Shown: positions 1 to 7,771 of the stretch, piece after piece
Numbering within the stretch: position 1 is the first letter of the stretch
Layout: each line of letters starts with the position of its first letter
From: Natronococcus amylolyticus DSM 10524
GTDB lineage: Archaea; Halobacteriota; Halobacteria; Halobacteriales; Natrialbaceae
Length of the DNA: 38,384 nucleotides
NCBI RefSeq assembly: GCF_000337675.1
Contig: NZ_AOIB01000016.1
Location: forward strand, 36,672-75,055
Reading direction: 5' to 3'
Notes under the pieces: generated by a model
Told to the model about the DNA's origin: nothing
The model's input: only the letters and a program-made list of their open reading frames with translations
Databases searched by the model: none
Program-made: the position numbers and the translations under genes

Positions 1-453
1 ATGACGTGAGCACGTTCTGCTCGCACGAACACAGGGGATCGCCACGTCCTCCCCAGCCGACTCGCTCGGTCGCGTCGCTCCCTCGCTCATCCACTGGCAG
101 AGCGTGCTCTGCCAAGCCGTTCGCTCGTATTACTCGCGAAGACCTCGCGCAGCATCGTCGACCGCCCTCACTGACGTTCGGCCGGTCTGCTCACGGATCA
201 CTCCGTTCCCCGTTCGCTCTTTCGAGGCGCTCCCTTCGGTCGCGCCTCGCCGACAGCGCGCGCCACCGCAGAAGGGATGGTTGGATCGTACTGATACGTC
301 GTTCACCTGTACGTACCGTTACGTCGGGTAGTCAGGAGGGTTATACGAACCGTTCTATGACTCGCGCTTGCTTCTCTATCCGCTGTCGAGAAAATCTATC
401 GCTGTGCTAGCACCCACTGCGGGCTTCGGACACCGATCCCGTACCGTCTACCG
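1..453. other. intergenic region, no gene recognised
   Basis: No convincing coding region is visible. The open frames here are arginine- and serine-rich and look like by-products of GC-rich DNA. Roughly 60-260 is built from recurring short words such as CTCGCT, CGGTCG and TCGCTC. This composition is common in haloarchaeal intergenic DNA that has expanded by short repeats. A near-perfect palindrome lies at 95-114 and is listed separately. About 345-453 is less biased and abuts the stop codon of the polyprenol kinase-like gene. I see no tRNA or obvious promoter reading into the window. Confidence 0.6.
95..114. repeat. 9-bp inverted repeat with 2-base centre
   Basis: TGGCAGAGC and its reverse complement GCTCTGCCA are separated by GT. 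The palindrome sits in non-coding, word-repetitive DNA. It could fold as a hairpin in RNA or be part of a dispersed intergenic element. No adjacent gene makes a terminator role clear. Confidence 0.5.
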
Positions 454-1038
454 CTACAGAAACTCGAGTGCCAGATACGCCAGTACGCTCGCGTAGATCG
501 GGATCGTGAGGTTATCGTCGACGATGAAGTCGCCGATACGGACCTTGACGCCGTCGGCGATCGTCGCACCCACCGCCGCGGCGAGCACGGCCAGGGGTGC
601 CTCGTAGAGGAAGGGAGCGGCGAGGACGGCGCTGACGACGAACATCGTGACGAGTACCTTCGGCTCCTTGACGGTCTTGAGGGTGTCGTCCGAAACCGCG
701 CCGCTGATCGGGTCGCCGATCGCCAGCATCAACATGGCGGGAAGGGCGACCGCGGGCTGGAAGAGGAGTACTGCGATCGTCATGCTGACCATGTAGTAGC
801 CGTAGCCGGCGAACTGGTCCTGTTCGTACTCGCGGGTGAGCTTGTCGTAGATCGTCCAGTCGAGTCCGACCTGCAGCCGCAGGAACTCGAGGCCGATGAC
901 GCCGAGTGCGAGGAGCACCATCAGCACCCGAAACCGGTCCCAGGTGAGTCCGAGCTCGAGGAAGCTAGCGAGGAGATACAGCGCGACCAGCCCCGCCCCG
1001 CTCGAGTGGACGAGACGGCGCTTCAGTTCGTCGGCCAT
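454..1038 (-). CDS. polyprenol/dolichol kinase-like membrane protein (SEC59/CdsA-like)
   Basis: A 194-aa protein with about six hydrophobic segments spread over its length. The motifs GDPISGAVSD (around residue 108) and ADGVKVRIGDF followed by VDDNLTIPI (residues 160-180) match the conserved cytoplasmic loops of the CTP-dependent dolichol/phytol kinase and phosphatidate cytidylyltransferase group. Family knowledge suggests phosphorylation of a polyprenol lipid, for instance dolichol recycled from protein glycosylation, but the substrate cannot be read from sequence. A GTG directly before the ATG (1041) is an alternative start; GAGG lies 6 bases before the GTG and 9 before the ATG. It is the last of the minus-strand genes at this end. 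Confidence 0.75.
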   Translation of the reverse strand: MADELKRRLVHSSGAGLVALYLLASFLELGLTWDRFRVLMVLLALGVIGLEFLRLQVGLDWTIYDKLTREYEQDQFAGYGYYMVSMTIAVLLFQPAVALPAMLMLAIGDPISGAVSDDTLKTVKEPKVLVTMFVVSAVLAAPFLYEAPLAVLAAAVGATIADGVKVRIGDFIVDDNLTIPIYASVLAYLALEFL

Positions 1039-1135
1039 CACCGCAATCCTCGAAAGACGGTACCTTCAGTCCGTCGGTTACGTCCCCGTCCGAGCTATCG
1101 GGACTCGAATCCGGATTCCCGATCGCCGCTCGGGC

Positions 1136-1468
1136 TTACTCGTCCGGCGATTCGACGGCGACGGTGCCGTGACTCGAGACGATCACCCGGCAGCCCTCGT
1201 ACGAAAAGGTCACCTCGACGGGCGTGTCCCGGTTCGACGCCACGAGGTCGACGAGTGCCTCGGGATCGACGGTCGCAAACAGCGGCGACAGGTCCTCTGT
1301 CTTGCGGTTCGTGACGGCCGCGACGGTCTCGACGATCGCCATAACGGCGGTGGTGTAATCGGTGCCGAAACGGGCGTACGACGCGTCGGCGGTTGGGTCG
1401 TATCCCACGACGTCCTCACCGAGCCCTGCAGCGGACGTCGCATCGGATTCGGTCGTATTATCGTTCAC
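1136..1468 (-). CDS. HalOD1 output-domain protein
   Basis: A 110-aa acidic protein. Residues about 30-105 resemble the halobacterial output domain HalOD1, normally the C-terminal output of haloarchaeal response regulators. Here it stands alone without a receiver or PAS domain. Translation starts at GTG (1468), with GGGAGGAG on the minus strand ending two bases before it. The neighbour is a PAS/Bat-type regulator upstream on the same strand (stop at 1516, a gap of about 47 bases), so co-transcription is likely. The biochemical role of HalOD1 is not established. No catalytic residues or membrane segments are visible. Confidence 0.7.
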   Translation of the reverse strand: MNDNTTESDATSAAGLGEDVVGYDPTADASYARFGTDYTTAVMAIVETVAAVTNRKTEDLSPLFATVDPEALVDLVASNRDTPVEVTFSYEGCRVIVSSHGTVAVESPDE

Positions 1469-1515
1469 GGCTCCTCCCTATGACTGACGTCGTGGTAAGG
1501 GGGGACGCTGACCAG

Positions 1516-2658
1516 TCAGCGTGCTTCCGCACCCGACTTTTCGAAGAGATGACGGAACACCGTTCGCTGTGCTTTGCGAAGGTGCTGGTTGAACGTCTGT
1601 CGTGTCACGCCGAACCGATCCGCCAGTTCGTCGCCGGTACTCGTTCTCGGCGTGTCGAAGTAGCCACCGAAGTACGCGGCGTCGAGCACGGCGAGCTGGC
1701 GCTCGGTGAGCGCGTCGGCGACGACGTCGTACAGCAGGTGCGGCGAGTAGACGAGATCTTCCGACACCAGTTCGACGTCCGGGTGAAACTCCCGAATCCC
1801 GTCGGCGGCCAGCCGGGGGTCGACGTCGCCCGGAAGCTCCCCGAGGAACCGCACCTCCTCGGGAGCGATGACGATCGTTCGGGCGCGACCGCCGAGGGAG
1901 GGAAAGACCTGTGCGACCGTCGTCGACTCCGCGTGAGCCTCGACGCGATTGTAGCCATCGGCCGAACTGAGCAACCGCGCGTCAATGTAGTGGGGAACTT
2001 CCTCGACGGCGGTGACGAAGTCGCTCGCGGAGAGATCCGCCGTTCCCATGTACTGAACGGTCGTCCCGTCGGGCAGCGGGACGACCGAGTCGATATCGAT
2101 CCGTGTCTCGCCACCCTCGATCCGGAGCGACGGCGGGACCGCCGACTCACTGGCACGAAACTCGAGGCGTCGGACGTGGTCACTGGTCAGCCGCTTCTCG
2201 CGTCGCTTCAGCTTCGTCACGTCCTCGAACGCGACGACGACGTACTCGATAGCGCCGTTCTCGTTCGGAACTGGAGCGGTGTTGCTCGAGAGCCACCGCT
2301 CGGAGCCGTCGGGCAGCTCGATCCAGTGTTCGAACCCGAACACCGGTTCGCCCGTCTCGAAGACGCGGCTGACGGGATTCTCCTCGTTCGGAACGGACCG
2401 GCCGTCGTCGTAGTAGATGTTCCATTCATCCGAGTCGTACGTTCGGTCGGCAATCTCCTCTCGCGAGAGATCGAGCGTCGCCGCCGCCCGCTCGTTCGCA
2501 AAGATCATCGTGCCCGTCGCGTCGACGACGATGGTGCCGACTGGATTTACGTCGAACACCTGTCGGGCGAGATCCTCCGGTGGCGTACACGCCTGATCGC
2601 CCCCCCATCCGTCGGTCGATCCGTCCTCGGAGCAGCCGTCCGCCGATCGGTCGCTCAC
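1516..2658 (-). CDS. PAS domain / Bat-type HTH transcriptional regulator
   Basis: A 380-aa signalling regulator. Residues about 28-145 form a PAS domain (NPVGTIVVDATGTMIFAN through the VVVAFEDVT end strand). A bacterio-opsin-activator GAF-like region follows (about 155-300). The C-terminus (about 315-372) is a Bat-type HTH of the HTH_10 family, with LTERQLAVLDAAYFGGYF and FGVTRQTFNQHLRKA. Family knowledge: such proteins are haloarchaeal one-component regulators that sense redox, oxygen or light. The frame stays open to 2775, but the GTG at 2658 is preceded five bases away by GGAGGTG, and the extension is low-complexity, so 2658 is chosen. It lies between an acetamidase upstream and HalOD1 downstream; target genes are unknown. 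Confidence 0.8.
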   Translation of the reverse strand: MSDRSADGCSEDGSTDGWGGDQACTPPEDLARQVFDVNPVGTIVVDATGTMIFANERAAATLDLSREEIADRTYDSDEWNIYYDDGRSVPNEENPVSRVFETGEPVFGFEHWIELPDGSERWLSSNTAPVPNENGAIEYVVVAFEDVTKLKRREKRLTSDHVRRLEFRASESAVPPSLRIEGGETRIDIDSVVPLPDGTTVQYMGTADLSASDFVTAVEEVPHYIDARLLSSADGYNRVEAHAESTTVAQVFPSLGGRARTIVIAPEEVRFLGELPGDVDPRLAADGIREFHPDVELVSEDLVYSPHLLYDVVADALTERQLAVLDAAYFGGYFDTPRTSTGDELADRFGVTRQTFNQHLRKAQRTVFRHLFEKSGAEAR

Positions 2659-2675
2659 GGATCCACCTCCGGCCG
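2653..2675 (-). promoter_or_regulatory. ribosome-binding site deciding the PAS/Bat start
   Basis: On the minus strand GGAGGTG is followed by GATCC and then GTG (2656-2658). This near-perfect Shine-Dalgarno sequence at 5-base spacing favours the internal GTG over the ATG at 2775. The mRNA would then have a leader of some length. Confidence 0.65.
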
Positions 2676-2832
2676 GCGACGCCGACGCGCCGCGGTAGGG
2701 TGGTCGAACGGCAACGGGATGACTCGAGGCGGAATCATGCCGACGATACGGGCCCAGCGAATATGTGTGTTCCACAGGTTCCCGCCGTGGCGGAACCCGC
2801 CGATTCGGTCTCCGTTCGCCTCCATTGCGGTG

Positions 2833-3822
2833 CTACCGCTCGAGTCCGCGCGACCGCTGGCACTCCTCGGGGAAGATGCTCTCGGGCAGGTACGCCGAGA
2901 CGACCCAGTTCGGGGCGTTGACCGCCTCGCTGACCTTCAGGTCGACGGCGGCCGAACACAGTATGTACGCCTCCGCTCGCTCGAGTCCGCGTTCGGCCTC
3001 CATGTGGTCGATCAGCTGCCGGATCGCGACCCCGGACGCCTCGCGCAGATCGTCGCCGACGCCCGTCGTCCCGTACATCGGCTCGTCCCGTCCGGTCGGC
3101 GTGAACGGCCCCGTCGTCTCGAACTGGGGTTGTTCGATCGACGGCTCCGAACGAAGGCCGAACCGACACGTCACCGTCATCGGCGCCTCGATCCCGGTGC
3201 CACAGACCTCGCCGTCACCCTGTGCGGCGTGGCAGTCGCCGATCGAGAACAGCGCGTCCTCGACGGCGACGGGGAGGAACAGCCTCGAACCCGCCGTGAG
3301 GTGTTTGATATCGAGGTTTCCGCCGACCGACCGCGGCGGGAACGTGCTGTGTGAACCGTTCTCAGCGGGTGCAACGCCGATCACGCCGGGGAACGGATCG
3401 ATCGGGACCTCGATCCCGTCGACGAACCGGGCGACGCCGTCCTCGAGCTCCCAGACGTACAGATCCGGTTCCGGGAACTCGTCGGCGAGGAGCCCGAGCT
3501 CCATCGCGCCGGGCAGGATCAGCGTCTGTCCCCACCCCCCGTGTTCGAGCTCGAGCAGTTCGGCCTCGAGGACGTCGCCCGGCCGAGCCCCCTCGATCGC
3601 GACCGGTCCCGTCAGCGGGTGGATGGGCTCGACGTCGATCGCCGCGATGTCCTCGGCCGTCGACCCGGGGCCGAGCTGCCCGTTCGTCGCGTCACGACAG
3701 TCGAACCGGACGACGTCGCCCGGCTCGACCGTCAGCGCCGGCTCAAGGCTGTTGTCCCAACTGCTGTGAACCGCGTCGTCCGCGCTCACCCGATGGTCCA
3801 CCGAGTACGTCTCGCCTGACAT
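2833..3822 (-). CDS. acetamidase/formamidase family protein
   Basis: A 329-aa protein matching the FmdA/AmdA family, which hydrolyses formamide, acetamide or related short amides to acid plus ammonia in the cytoplasm. Visible hallmarks are VEPGDVVRFDCRDATNGQL (residues 31-49), TGPVAIEGARPGDVLEAELL, PFPGVIGVAPA, GGNLDIKHLTAGSRLFLPV, GDCHAAQGDGEVCGTGIE (residues 194-211) and the C-terminal YILCSAAVDLKVSEAVNAPN. Length suits the roughly 300-330 residues of archaeal members. The ATG at 3822 has a TATA-like element about 23-30 bases upstream, suggesting leaderless initiation. The next gene downstream is the PAS/Bat regulator, 174 bases away. True substrate specificity is uncertain. Confidence 0.88.
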   Translation of the reverse strand: MSGETYSVDHRVSADDAVHSSWDNSLEPALTVEPGDVVRFDCRDATNGQLGPGSTAEDIAAIDVEPIHPLTGPVAIEGARPGDVLEAELLELEHGGWGQTLILPGAMELGLLADEFPEPDLYVWELEDGVARFVDGIEVPIDPFPGVIGVAPAENGSHSTFPPRSVGGNLDIKHLTAGSRLFLPVAVEDALFSIGDCHAAQGDGEVCGTGIEAPMTVTCRFGLRSEPSIEQPQFETTGPFTPTGRDEPMYGTTGVGDDLREASGVAIRQLIDHMEAERGLERAEAYILCSAAVDLKVSEAVNAPNWVVSAYLPESIFPEECQRSRGLER

Positions 3823-3844
3823 TCGAACACGGTACGCGCGCCAA

Positions 3845-3852
3845 TAAAATAA
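3845..3852 (-). promoter_or_regulatory. TATA box for the amidase gene
   Basis: On the minus strand CCTTATTTTATTGG (3841-3854) ends about 20-25 bases before the ATG at 3822. This is the usual haloarchaeal TATA position for a leaderless transcript. Confidence 0.5.
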
Positions 3853-3915
3853 GGATACTGCGGCGATCGCCGCACCGGTGGCCGCTCCTCCGATCGACCC
3901 CGAGAGACGGCGACG

Positions 3916-5691
3916 CTACAGCGCCTCGAACTCGCGGTCGCCGTTCCGGATCGCCGCCAGCGTCTCCGCGAGGTCGTCGACCGCGAGTCGTTTCTGCTCG
4001 GTCGAATCGCGTTCGCGAACCGTCACGGTCGTCTCCTCGGCTTCTACGGTCTCGTAGTCGATCGTCACGCAAAACGGCGTTCCGACCTCGTCCTGGCGGC
4101 GGTAGCGCCGACCGATGTTGCCCGAGTCGTCGTACGTTACGGAGAGCCCCGCCTTGCGGAGGTCGTCGACGACGTCGTTCGCGACGGCCTCGAGCTCGTC
4201 GTCGCTCTGCAGGGGGAAGACGCCAACGAAGGTGGGCGCGACCTCGGGATCGAGCTCGAGGTAGGTTCGCTCCTCGCCGTCGACCTCGTCCTCGCTGTAG
4301 GCGTGGTGGAGCACGGTGTAGACGACCCGGTCGACGCCGAAGGAGGGTTCGATGACGTGGGGCGTGACGTGTTCGCCGGCGATCGTCTCCTCGTCGACCG
4401 AGAACCCGGTCTTCTCGACGGGGAGCTCGTGGCTCTCGCCCTCGAGTTCGATCTCGACGGTCTCGCCCTCGAACGCCGAACGGTCCCGTTCGGCCAGCGT
4501 CTCGAGTTCGCTGACGACCTCCTGGGCTGCGCCGCCGAACTCCGGTCCCAGGTAGCTCATGTCGGGATCGACGGTCGCCCGTTCGACGGTCTTGGGTTCG
4601 TCGTACTGCTTGAAGACGGTAAAGCGGTCCTCGGAGTACTCCTCGTGTTTCGAGAGGTCGTAGTCGGTCCGGTTGGCGAAGCCGGCCATCTCGATCCAGT
4701 TACCATCGATTTCGCTCTCTGCGTCCCAACAATCGGCGGCGTAGTGGGCCCGCTCGCCCGAGAGGTGCTGGCGGAATCGGAACCGATCCATGTCGACACC
4801 GACGGCCTCGTACCAGGGTTTGGCGACGCCGAGGAAGTACGCGACCCACTCGTCGGCGATGACGCCCTCCTCGACCGCGTCGCCGATCGTCGTCTCGATC
4901 TCCGATCCGTCCTCGTCGTTCTGTTCGCCGACGGGGTAGAGGCGAACTTCGACGTCCGCGACGCGCTCGAGGGGCGGCTCGTCGGTCTCGGGATCGACGA
5001 AGTACTCGAGTTCGGCCTGGGTGAACTCGCGGGTGCGAATAATGGATCGGCGCGGACTGATCTCGTTGCGGTAGGCGCGACCGATCTGGGTGACGCCGAA
5101 GGGGAGCTGGTTGCGGGCGTACTCCTTCAGGCGGGGGAACTCGACGAAGATTCCCTGGGCGGTCTCGGGACGTAGGTAGCCCGGCTGGGAGTCGCCGGGA
5201 CCGATGTTCGTATCGAACATCAGGTTGAACGTCTCGACAGCCTGGTCCGCCAGTCCCGCCCCACAGGAGGGACAGACGAGCTCGTACTCGGCGATGACCT
5301 CCTCGACCTCCGGGATGGGGAGGCTCTCGGCGTCCTCGTAGCTCGTGTTGTCCTCGACGACGTGGTCCGCGCGGTGGCTCTCACCACACTCGGGACACTC
5401 GACGAGCATGTCGTCGAACCCCTCGAGGTGACCCGACGCCTCGAACACCGGCTCGGGCATGATCGTCGGGGCGTCGATCTCCATGTTGCCCTCCGCGACG
5501 GCGAAGCGGTCGCGCCAGGCGTCCTCGACGTTGCCCTTCAGGGATGCACCCTGCGGACCGAACGTGTAGAAGCCGCCGACGCCGCCGTAGGCGCCCGAGG
5601 ACTGGAAGAAGTACCCCCGCCGCTTGGCGAGTTCGACCAGCTTCTCGCTCGTGGGCTGGTCAGCCGCGTCGGAGCCGTTCGCCTCACTCAT
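3916..5691 (-). CDS. glyS: glycyl-tRNA synthetase (class II, archaeal/eukaryotic type)
   Basis: A 591-aa class II synthetase that charges tRNA-Gly with glycine. The N-terminus (GYFFQSSGAYGGVGGFYTFG, residues 30-49) is the GlyRS motif 1 region. A zinc-ribbon-like insert follows with CPECGESH and CPSCGAG (about residues 99-145). Motif 2 surrounds RPETAQGIFVEFPRLKEYAR, GRAYRNEISPRR and REFTQAELEYF. Motif 3 is EPSFGVDRVVYTVLHHAY. The C-terminal anticodon-binding domain starts near VAPTFVGVFPL and includes GNIGRRYRRQDEVGTPFCV. Its start overlaps the stop of the upstream CBS gene within ATGAGTGA (5684-5691), implying translational coupling. No insertion or disruption is visible. Confidence 0.97.
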   Translation of the reverse strand: MSEANGSDAADQPTSEKLVELAKRRGYFFQSSGAYGGVGGFYTFGPQGASLKGNVEDAWRDRFAVAEGNMEIDAPTIMPEPVFEASGHLEGFDDMLVECPECGESHRADHVVEDNTSYEDAESLPIPEVEEVIAEYELVCPSCGAGLADQAVETFNLMFDTNIGPGDSQPGYLRPETAQGIFVEFPRLKEYARNQLPFGVTQIGRAYRNEISPRRSIIRTREFTQAELEYFVDPETDEPPLERVADVEVRLYPVGEQNDEDGSEIETTIGDAVEEGVIADEWVAYFLGVAKPWYEAVGVDMDRFRFRQHLSGERAHYAADCWDAESEIDGNWIEMAGFANRTDYDLSKHEEYSEDRFTVFKQYDEPKTVERATVDPDMSYLGPEFGGAAQEVVSELETLAERDRSAFEGETVEIELEGESHELPVEKTGFSVDEETIAGEHVTPHVIEPSFGVDRVVYTVLHHAYSEDEVDGEERTYLELDPEVAPTFVGVFPLQSDDELEAVANDVVDDLRKAGLSVTYDDSGNIGRRYRRQDEVGTPFCVTIDYETVEAEETTVTVRERDSTEQKRLAVDDLAETLAAIRNGDREFEAL

Positions 5692-6535
5692 ACAGAGCCT
5701 CCAGGAGGTCGACGTCTCGCACGACGCCGACGAGCTGTTCGCCCGTGACCATCGGGAGCTGTTCGATATCGTTGCTGATCATCCGCTGGGCGGTCTCCTG
5801 GATCGACGTCTGCGCCGAGACCGTCACCACGTCCTCGCTCATGAACTCCCGAACGGCGCCGTTCGGGATCTCGATGTCCCGCGTCGGCAGGTAGCGACTC
5901 CCGACGCCCTTGATCCCCTCCCAGGACCACTGGGCGTCCTGATCCGGGAAGTTGTCACCGGTCTCCTCCTCGCCCTCGACGATGCGGGCGACGTCGATGA
6001 TGTCGACCTCGGTGAGGACGCCGCTCATCTCGCCGTCGTCGTCGAGTGCGACGGTGTAGGGAACGTTCGCGTAGTACAGCTCGCGCTCGGCGACCGGCAG
6101 GGGCGCGCCCTCGTAGGTCGTGTTGACGTTCCCGCTCGAGTGGCCCTCGACGGTGTCGTCGGTCTCCTGGTCGCCGGTCGCGATCGCGTGGACGACGTCG
6201 GTCACCGTGACGATCCCCTCGAACTCCCCGTCGACCACGGGAATTCGGCGCTCGCCCTCGTCGAACATCAGCCGGGCGACCTCCTCGAGGGAGGTGTCGG
6301 CCGTCGTCGACGGCACGTCGTCCATCAGCATGACGAGCTGGTCCTCGTCGGGCTGTTCGATCAGGACGTCTCGGGAGACCAGGCCGCGGTACTCCACGCT
6401 GCCTCCTTCCTCCGCGACGACCGGAACTGACGAGAACGACTGTTCCTGCAGGTACTCGAGGACGTCCTCGCGAGTGCCTGGTAACTCGACGGTCACCACG
6501 TCTTCTCGAGGCGTCATCGCGTCGGCTACGTTCAT
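5684..6535 (-). CDS. four-CBS-domain protein co-transcribed with glyS
   Basis: A 283-aa soluble protein made of four CBS motifs, i.e. two Bateman modules. They begin near MNVADAMTPREDVVTV (1), LMDDVPSTTADTSLEEVARL (about 91), about 150-190 (VPYTVALDDDGEMSGVLTE) and REFMSEDVVTVSAQTSIQETA (about 222). CBS pairs commonly bind adenine nucleotides such as AMP, ATP or SAM and regulate partners; no enzymatic domain is attached. The gene overlaps glyS by eight bases, so the protein may sense adenylate state in connection with translation, but that is inference. The ATG at 6535 has a TATA-like box 26 bases upstream, indicating a leaderless transcript diverging from the small gene at 6658. Confidence 0.88.
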   Translation of the reverse strand: MNVADAMTPREDVVTVELPGTREDVLEYLQEQSFSSVPVVAEEGGSVEYRGLVSRDVLIEQPDEDQLVMLMDDVPSTTADTSLEEVARLMFDEGERRIPVVDGEFEGIVTVTDVVHAIATGDQETDDTVEGHSSGNVNTTYEGAPLPVAERELYYANVPYTVALDDDGEMSGVLTEVDIIDVARIVEGEEETGDNFPDQDAQWSWEGIKGVGSRYLPTRDIEIPNGAVREFMSEDVVTVSAQTSIQETAQRMISNDIEQLPMVTGEQLVGVVRDVDLLEALYE

Positions 6536-6560
6536 TATGGTACCCGGTACGGCGAAAATG

Positions 6561-6568
6561 AGTATAAA
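6561..6568 (-). promoter_or_regulatory. TATA box for CBS-glyS operon
   Basis: TTTATACT on the minus strand lies 26 bases upstream of the ATG at 6535, a canonical leaderless spacing. With the box at 6625-6632 it forms a short divergent promoter region. Confidence 0.6.
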
Positions 6569-6624
6569 CCCAGTGTTTCACCTGCGGACGGGCGCGCCGA
6601 CGGCGAACGGTCCGTTCCGACGCG

Positions 6625-6632
6625 TTTATATA
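6625..6632 (+). promoter_or_regulatory. TATA box for the 52-aa gene
   Basis: TTTATATA ends 26 bases before the ATG at 6658, a textbook haloarchaeal leaderless arrangement that supports the short gene being real. Confidence 0.6.
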
Positions 6633-6657
6633 TGTCAGGCATTCACATTCATGTATG

Positions 6658-6816
6658 ATGTCATCTGATCTCACCCTCGCCGGTGACGAGACGGTCGTCG
6701 GCGCGGTCGATCCGACGGAGTCCGGCGATCGCTACGTTATCGCAGACATCTCGGTGGACGACGCGTGGCTCTCGATGCGGGCCGACGACGCGCCGACGCT
6801 GCCGTCGATGCGGTGA
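6658..6816 (+). CDS. small conserved haloarchaeal protein, 52 aa (DUF7556-like)
   Basis: A 52-codon gene encoding an acidic soluble peptide that begins MSSDLTLAGDETVVGAVD and contains RYVIADISVDDAWLSM. I recall short haloarchaeal proteins of this pattern (DUF7556), but the function is unknown and the family name is from memory. Support for coding comes from a good TATA box 26 bases upstream, strong GC third-position bias and an acidic composition typical of halophile proteins. Other ATGs at 6651 and 6655 are in other frames. It diverges from the CBS-glyS operon and precedes the gene at 6895 by 78 bases. Confidence 0.75.
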   Translation: MSSDLTLAGDETVVGAVDPTESGDRYVIADISVDDAWLSMRADDAPTLPSMR

Positions 6817-6894
6817 ACCGGTCGCCCGAACTCCGGTGAGTAGCGGCTCCGTCTCCCCACAGTACTTGCACCTCAGGCGCTTGCTTTTCGATAG

Positions 6895-7392
6895 ATGGTT
6901 GGACCGACCCCTCGGACCGGCCGGAGCGAACGATCCGGCGACGACGACTCCAGGTACACGACCGCGACCTTCCTCGCCGCGCTGGTTCCGACGGCGCTGG
7001 CGCGGCGGCTGCTTCGCGTCTCCGTCGAGACCGATCGACAGGTCTACGACCGCGACGACCCCGTCGAGATCACCGTCGAATTCAAGAATCCGCTGCCGGT
7101 GCCGATCGACATCCCGACCCCCGAACAGCGCCGCTGGGGGTGGACGATCGACGGTCTCCTCGAGGCCAGCGACGAGAGTCGCTACACCCGCAGTCGACCG
7201 AGTTCGTTCTCGTTCGGCGGCGGCGAGCGAAAGCGAACGTCGTTCGTCTGGAACGGCCGGTTCGAACGCCACCGCGGGGACTACCGTGAGTCAGTCGTTC
7301 CCGATCCTGACGAGTACGAGATCAGGGTCTTCGTGGCGACCCACGAGGGGAGCTTCCGACCGACCGACAGTACGACCGTCACGATCCGTTGA
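6895..7392 (+). CDS. conserved haloarchaeal protein with beta-sandwich-like domain
   Basis: A 165-aa protein. After a short variable N-terminus (residues 1-22), residues 23-40 are moderately hydrophobic (TATFLAALVPTALARRLL). The rest reads like a single immunoglobulin-like or BsuPI-like beta-sandwich, with VSVETDRQVYDRDDPVEITV, FKNPLPVPIDIPT, TSFVWNGRF and a C-terminal EIRVFVATHEGSF. No catalytic motif is visible. Such proteins are widespread hypothetical genes in haloarchaea (possibly DUF7974; name from memory). The start is the first ATG of the frame. The T-rich TTGCTTTTCGATAG immediately before it is a weak promoter candidate. Confidence 0.75.
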   Translation: MVGPTPRTGRSERSGDDDSRYTTATFLAALVPTALARRLLRVSVETDRQVYDRDDPVEITVEFKNPLPVPIDIPTPEQRRWGWTIDGLLEASDESRYTRSRPSSFSFGGGERKRTSFVWNGRFERHRGDYRESVVPDPDEYEIRVFVATHEGSFRPTDSTTVTIR

Positions 7393-7444
7393 GAAAACCC
7401 GTTGCGCCGACTGAACGCCGATTCCGCCCGAGTACGACAGCCGA

Positions 7445-7600
7445 CTATCCGGTGAGAATTCCGCCGGCCGGGGCCTGCGCCTCGGGCCGGCCGTTGTCGC
7501 TCGTCTGAACGCCGGTGAACTCCGGCGAGTTGTCGATCGCTCGTCGCACTTTCGTACCGAACATCGCGGTCGTCGCCAGTATTGACATAATCTTACTCAT
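7445..7600 (-). CDS. hypothetical small protein, 51 aa
   Basis: Reading the minus strand from the ATG at 7600 gives a 51-aa peptide that starts MSKIMSILATTAMFGTKVRR and ends with a Pro/Ala/Gly-rich tail (AQAPAGGILTG). The N-terminal 20 residues could form an amphipathic or weakly hydrophobic helix. A TATA-like GGTATAAAGTC at about 7633-7642 lies some 34 bases upstream. The codon bias is halophile-like after the first few codons. I do not recognise the family. It stands alone between the plus-strand gene ending at 7392 and the ABC operon ending at 7772. Confidence 0.55.
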   Translation of the reverse strand: MSKIMSILATTAMFGTKVRRAIDNSPEFTGVQTSDNGRPEAQAPAGGILTG

Positions 7601-7633
7601 TCACGAGTTAATAATGGCACCGACCGCTTAAGA

Positions 7634-7642
7634 CTTTATACC
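7634..7642 (-). promoter_or_regulatory. TATA box for the 51-aa gene
   Basis: GGTATAAAG on the minus strand lies about 34 bases before the ATG at 7600, in a locally AT-rich stretch (7590-7665). Confidence 0.45.
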
Positions 7643-7771
7643 ACCAAAAATAGTGCTGTATGATAGTTCCCACGGGATACGTCTCACCCTATCAAACGAC
7701 GTCGAGTGGAGCGATCGAACCCAACGAGCCCACGGCTCACCGGAGCACGCCTCGGAGAAGGTCGTCGGAGA

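Noticed and set aside
6..410. 134-aa plus-strand frame at the left edge
   Set aside because: Arg/Ser-rich translation in low-complexity DNA, no halophile acidic composition and no recognised motif.
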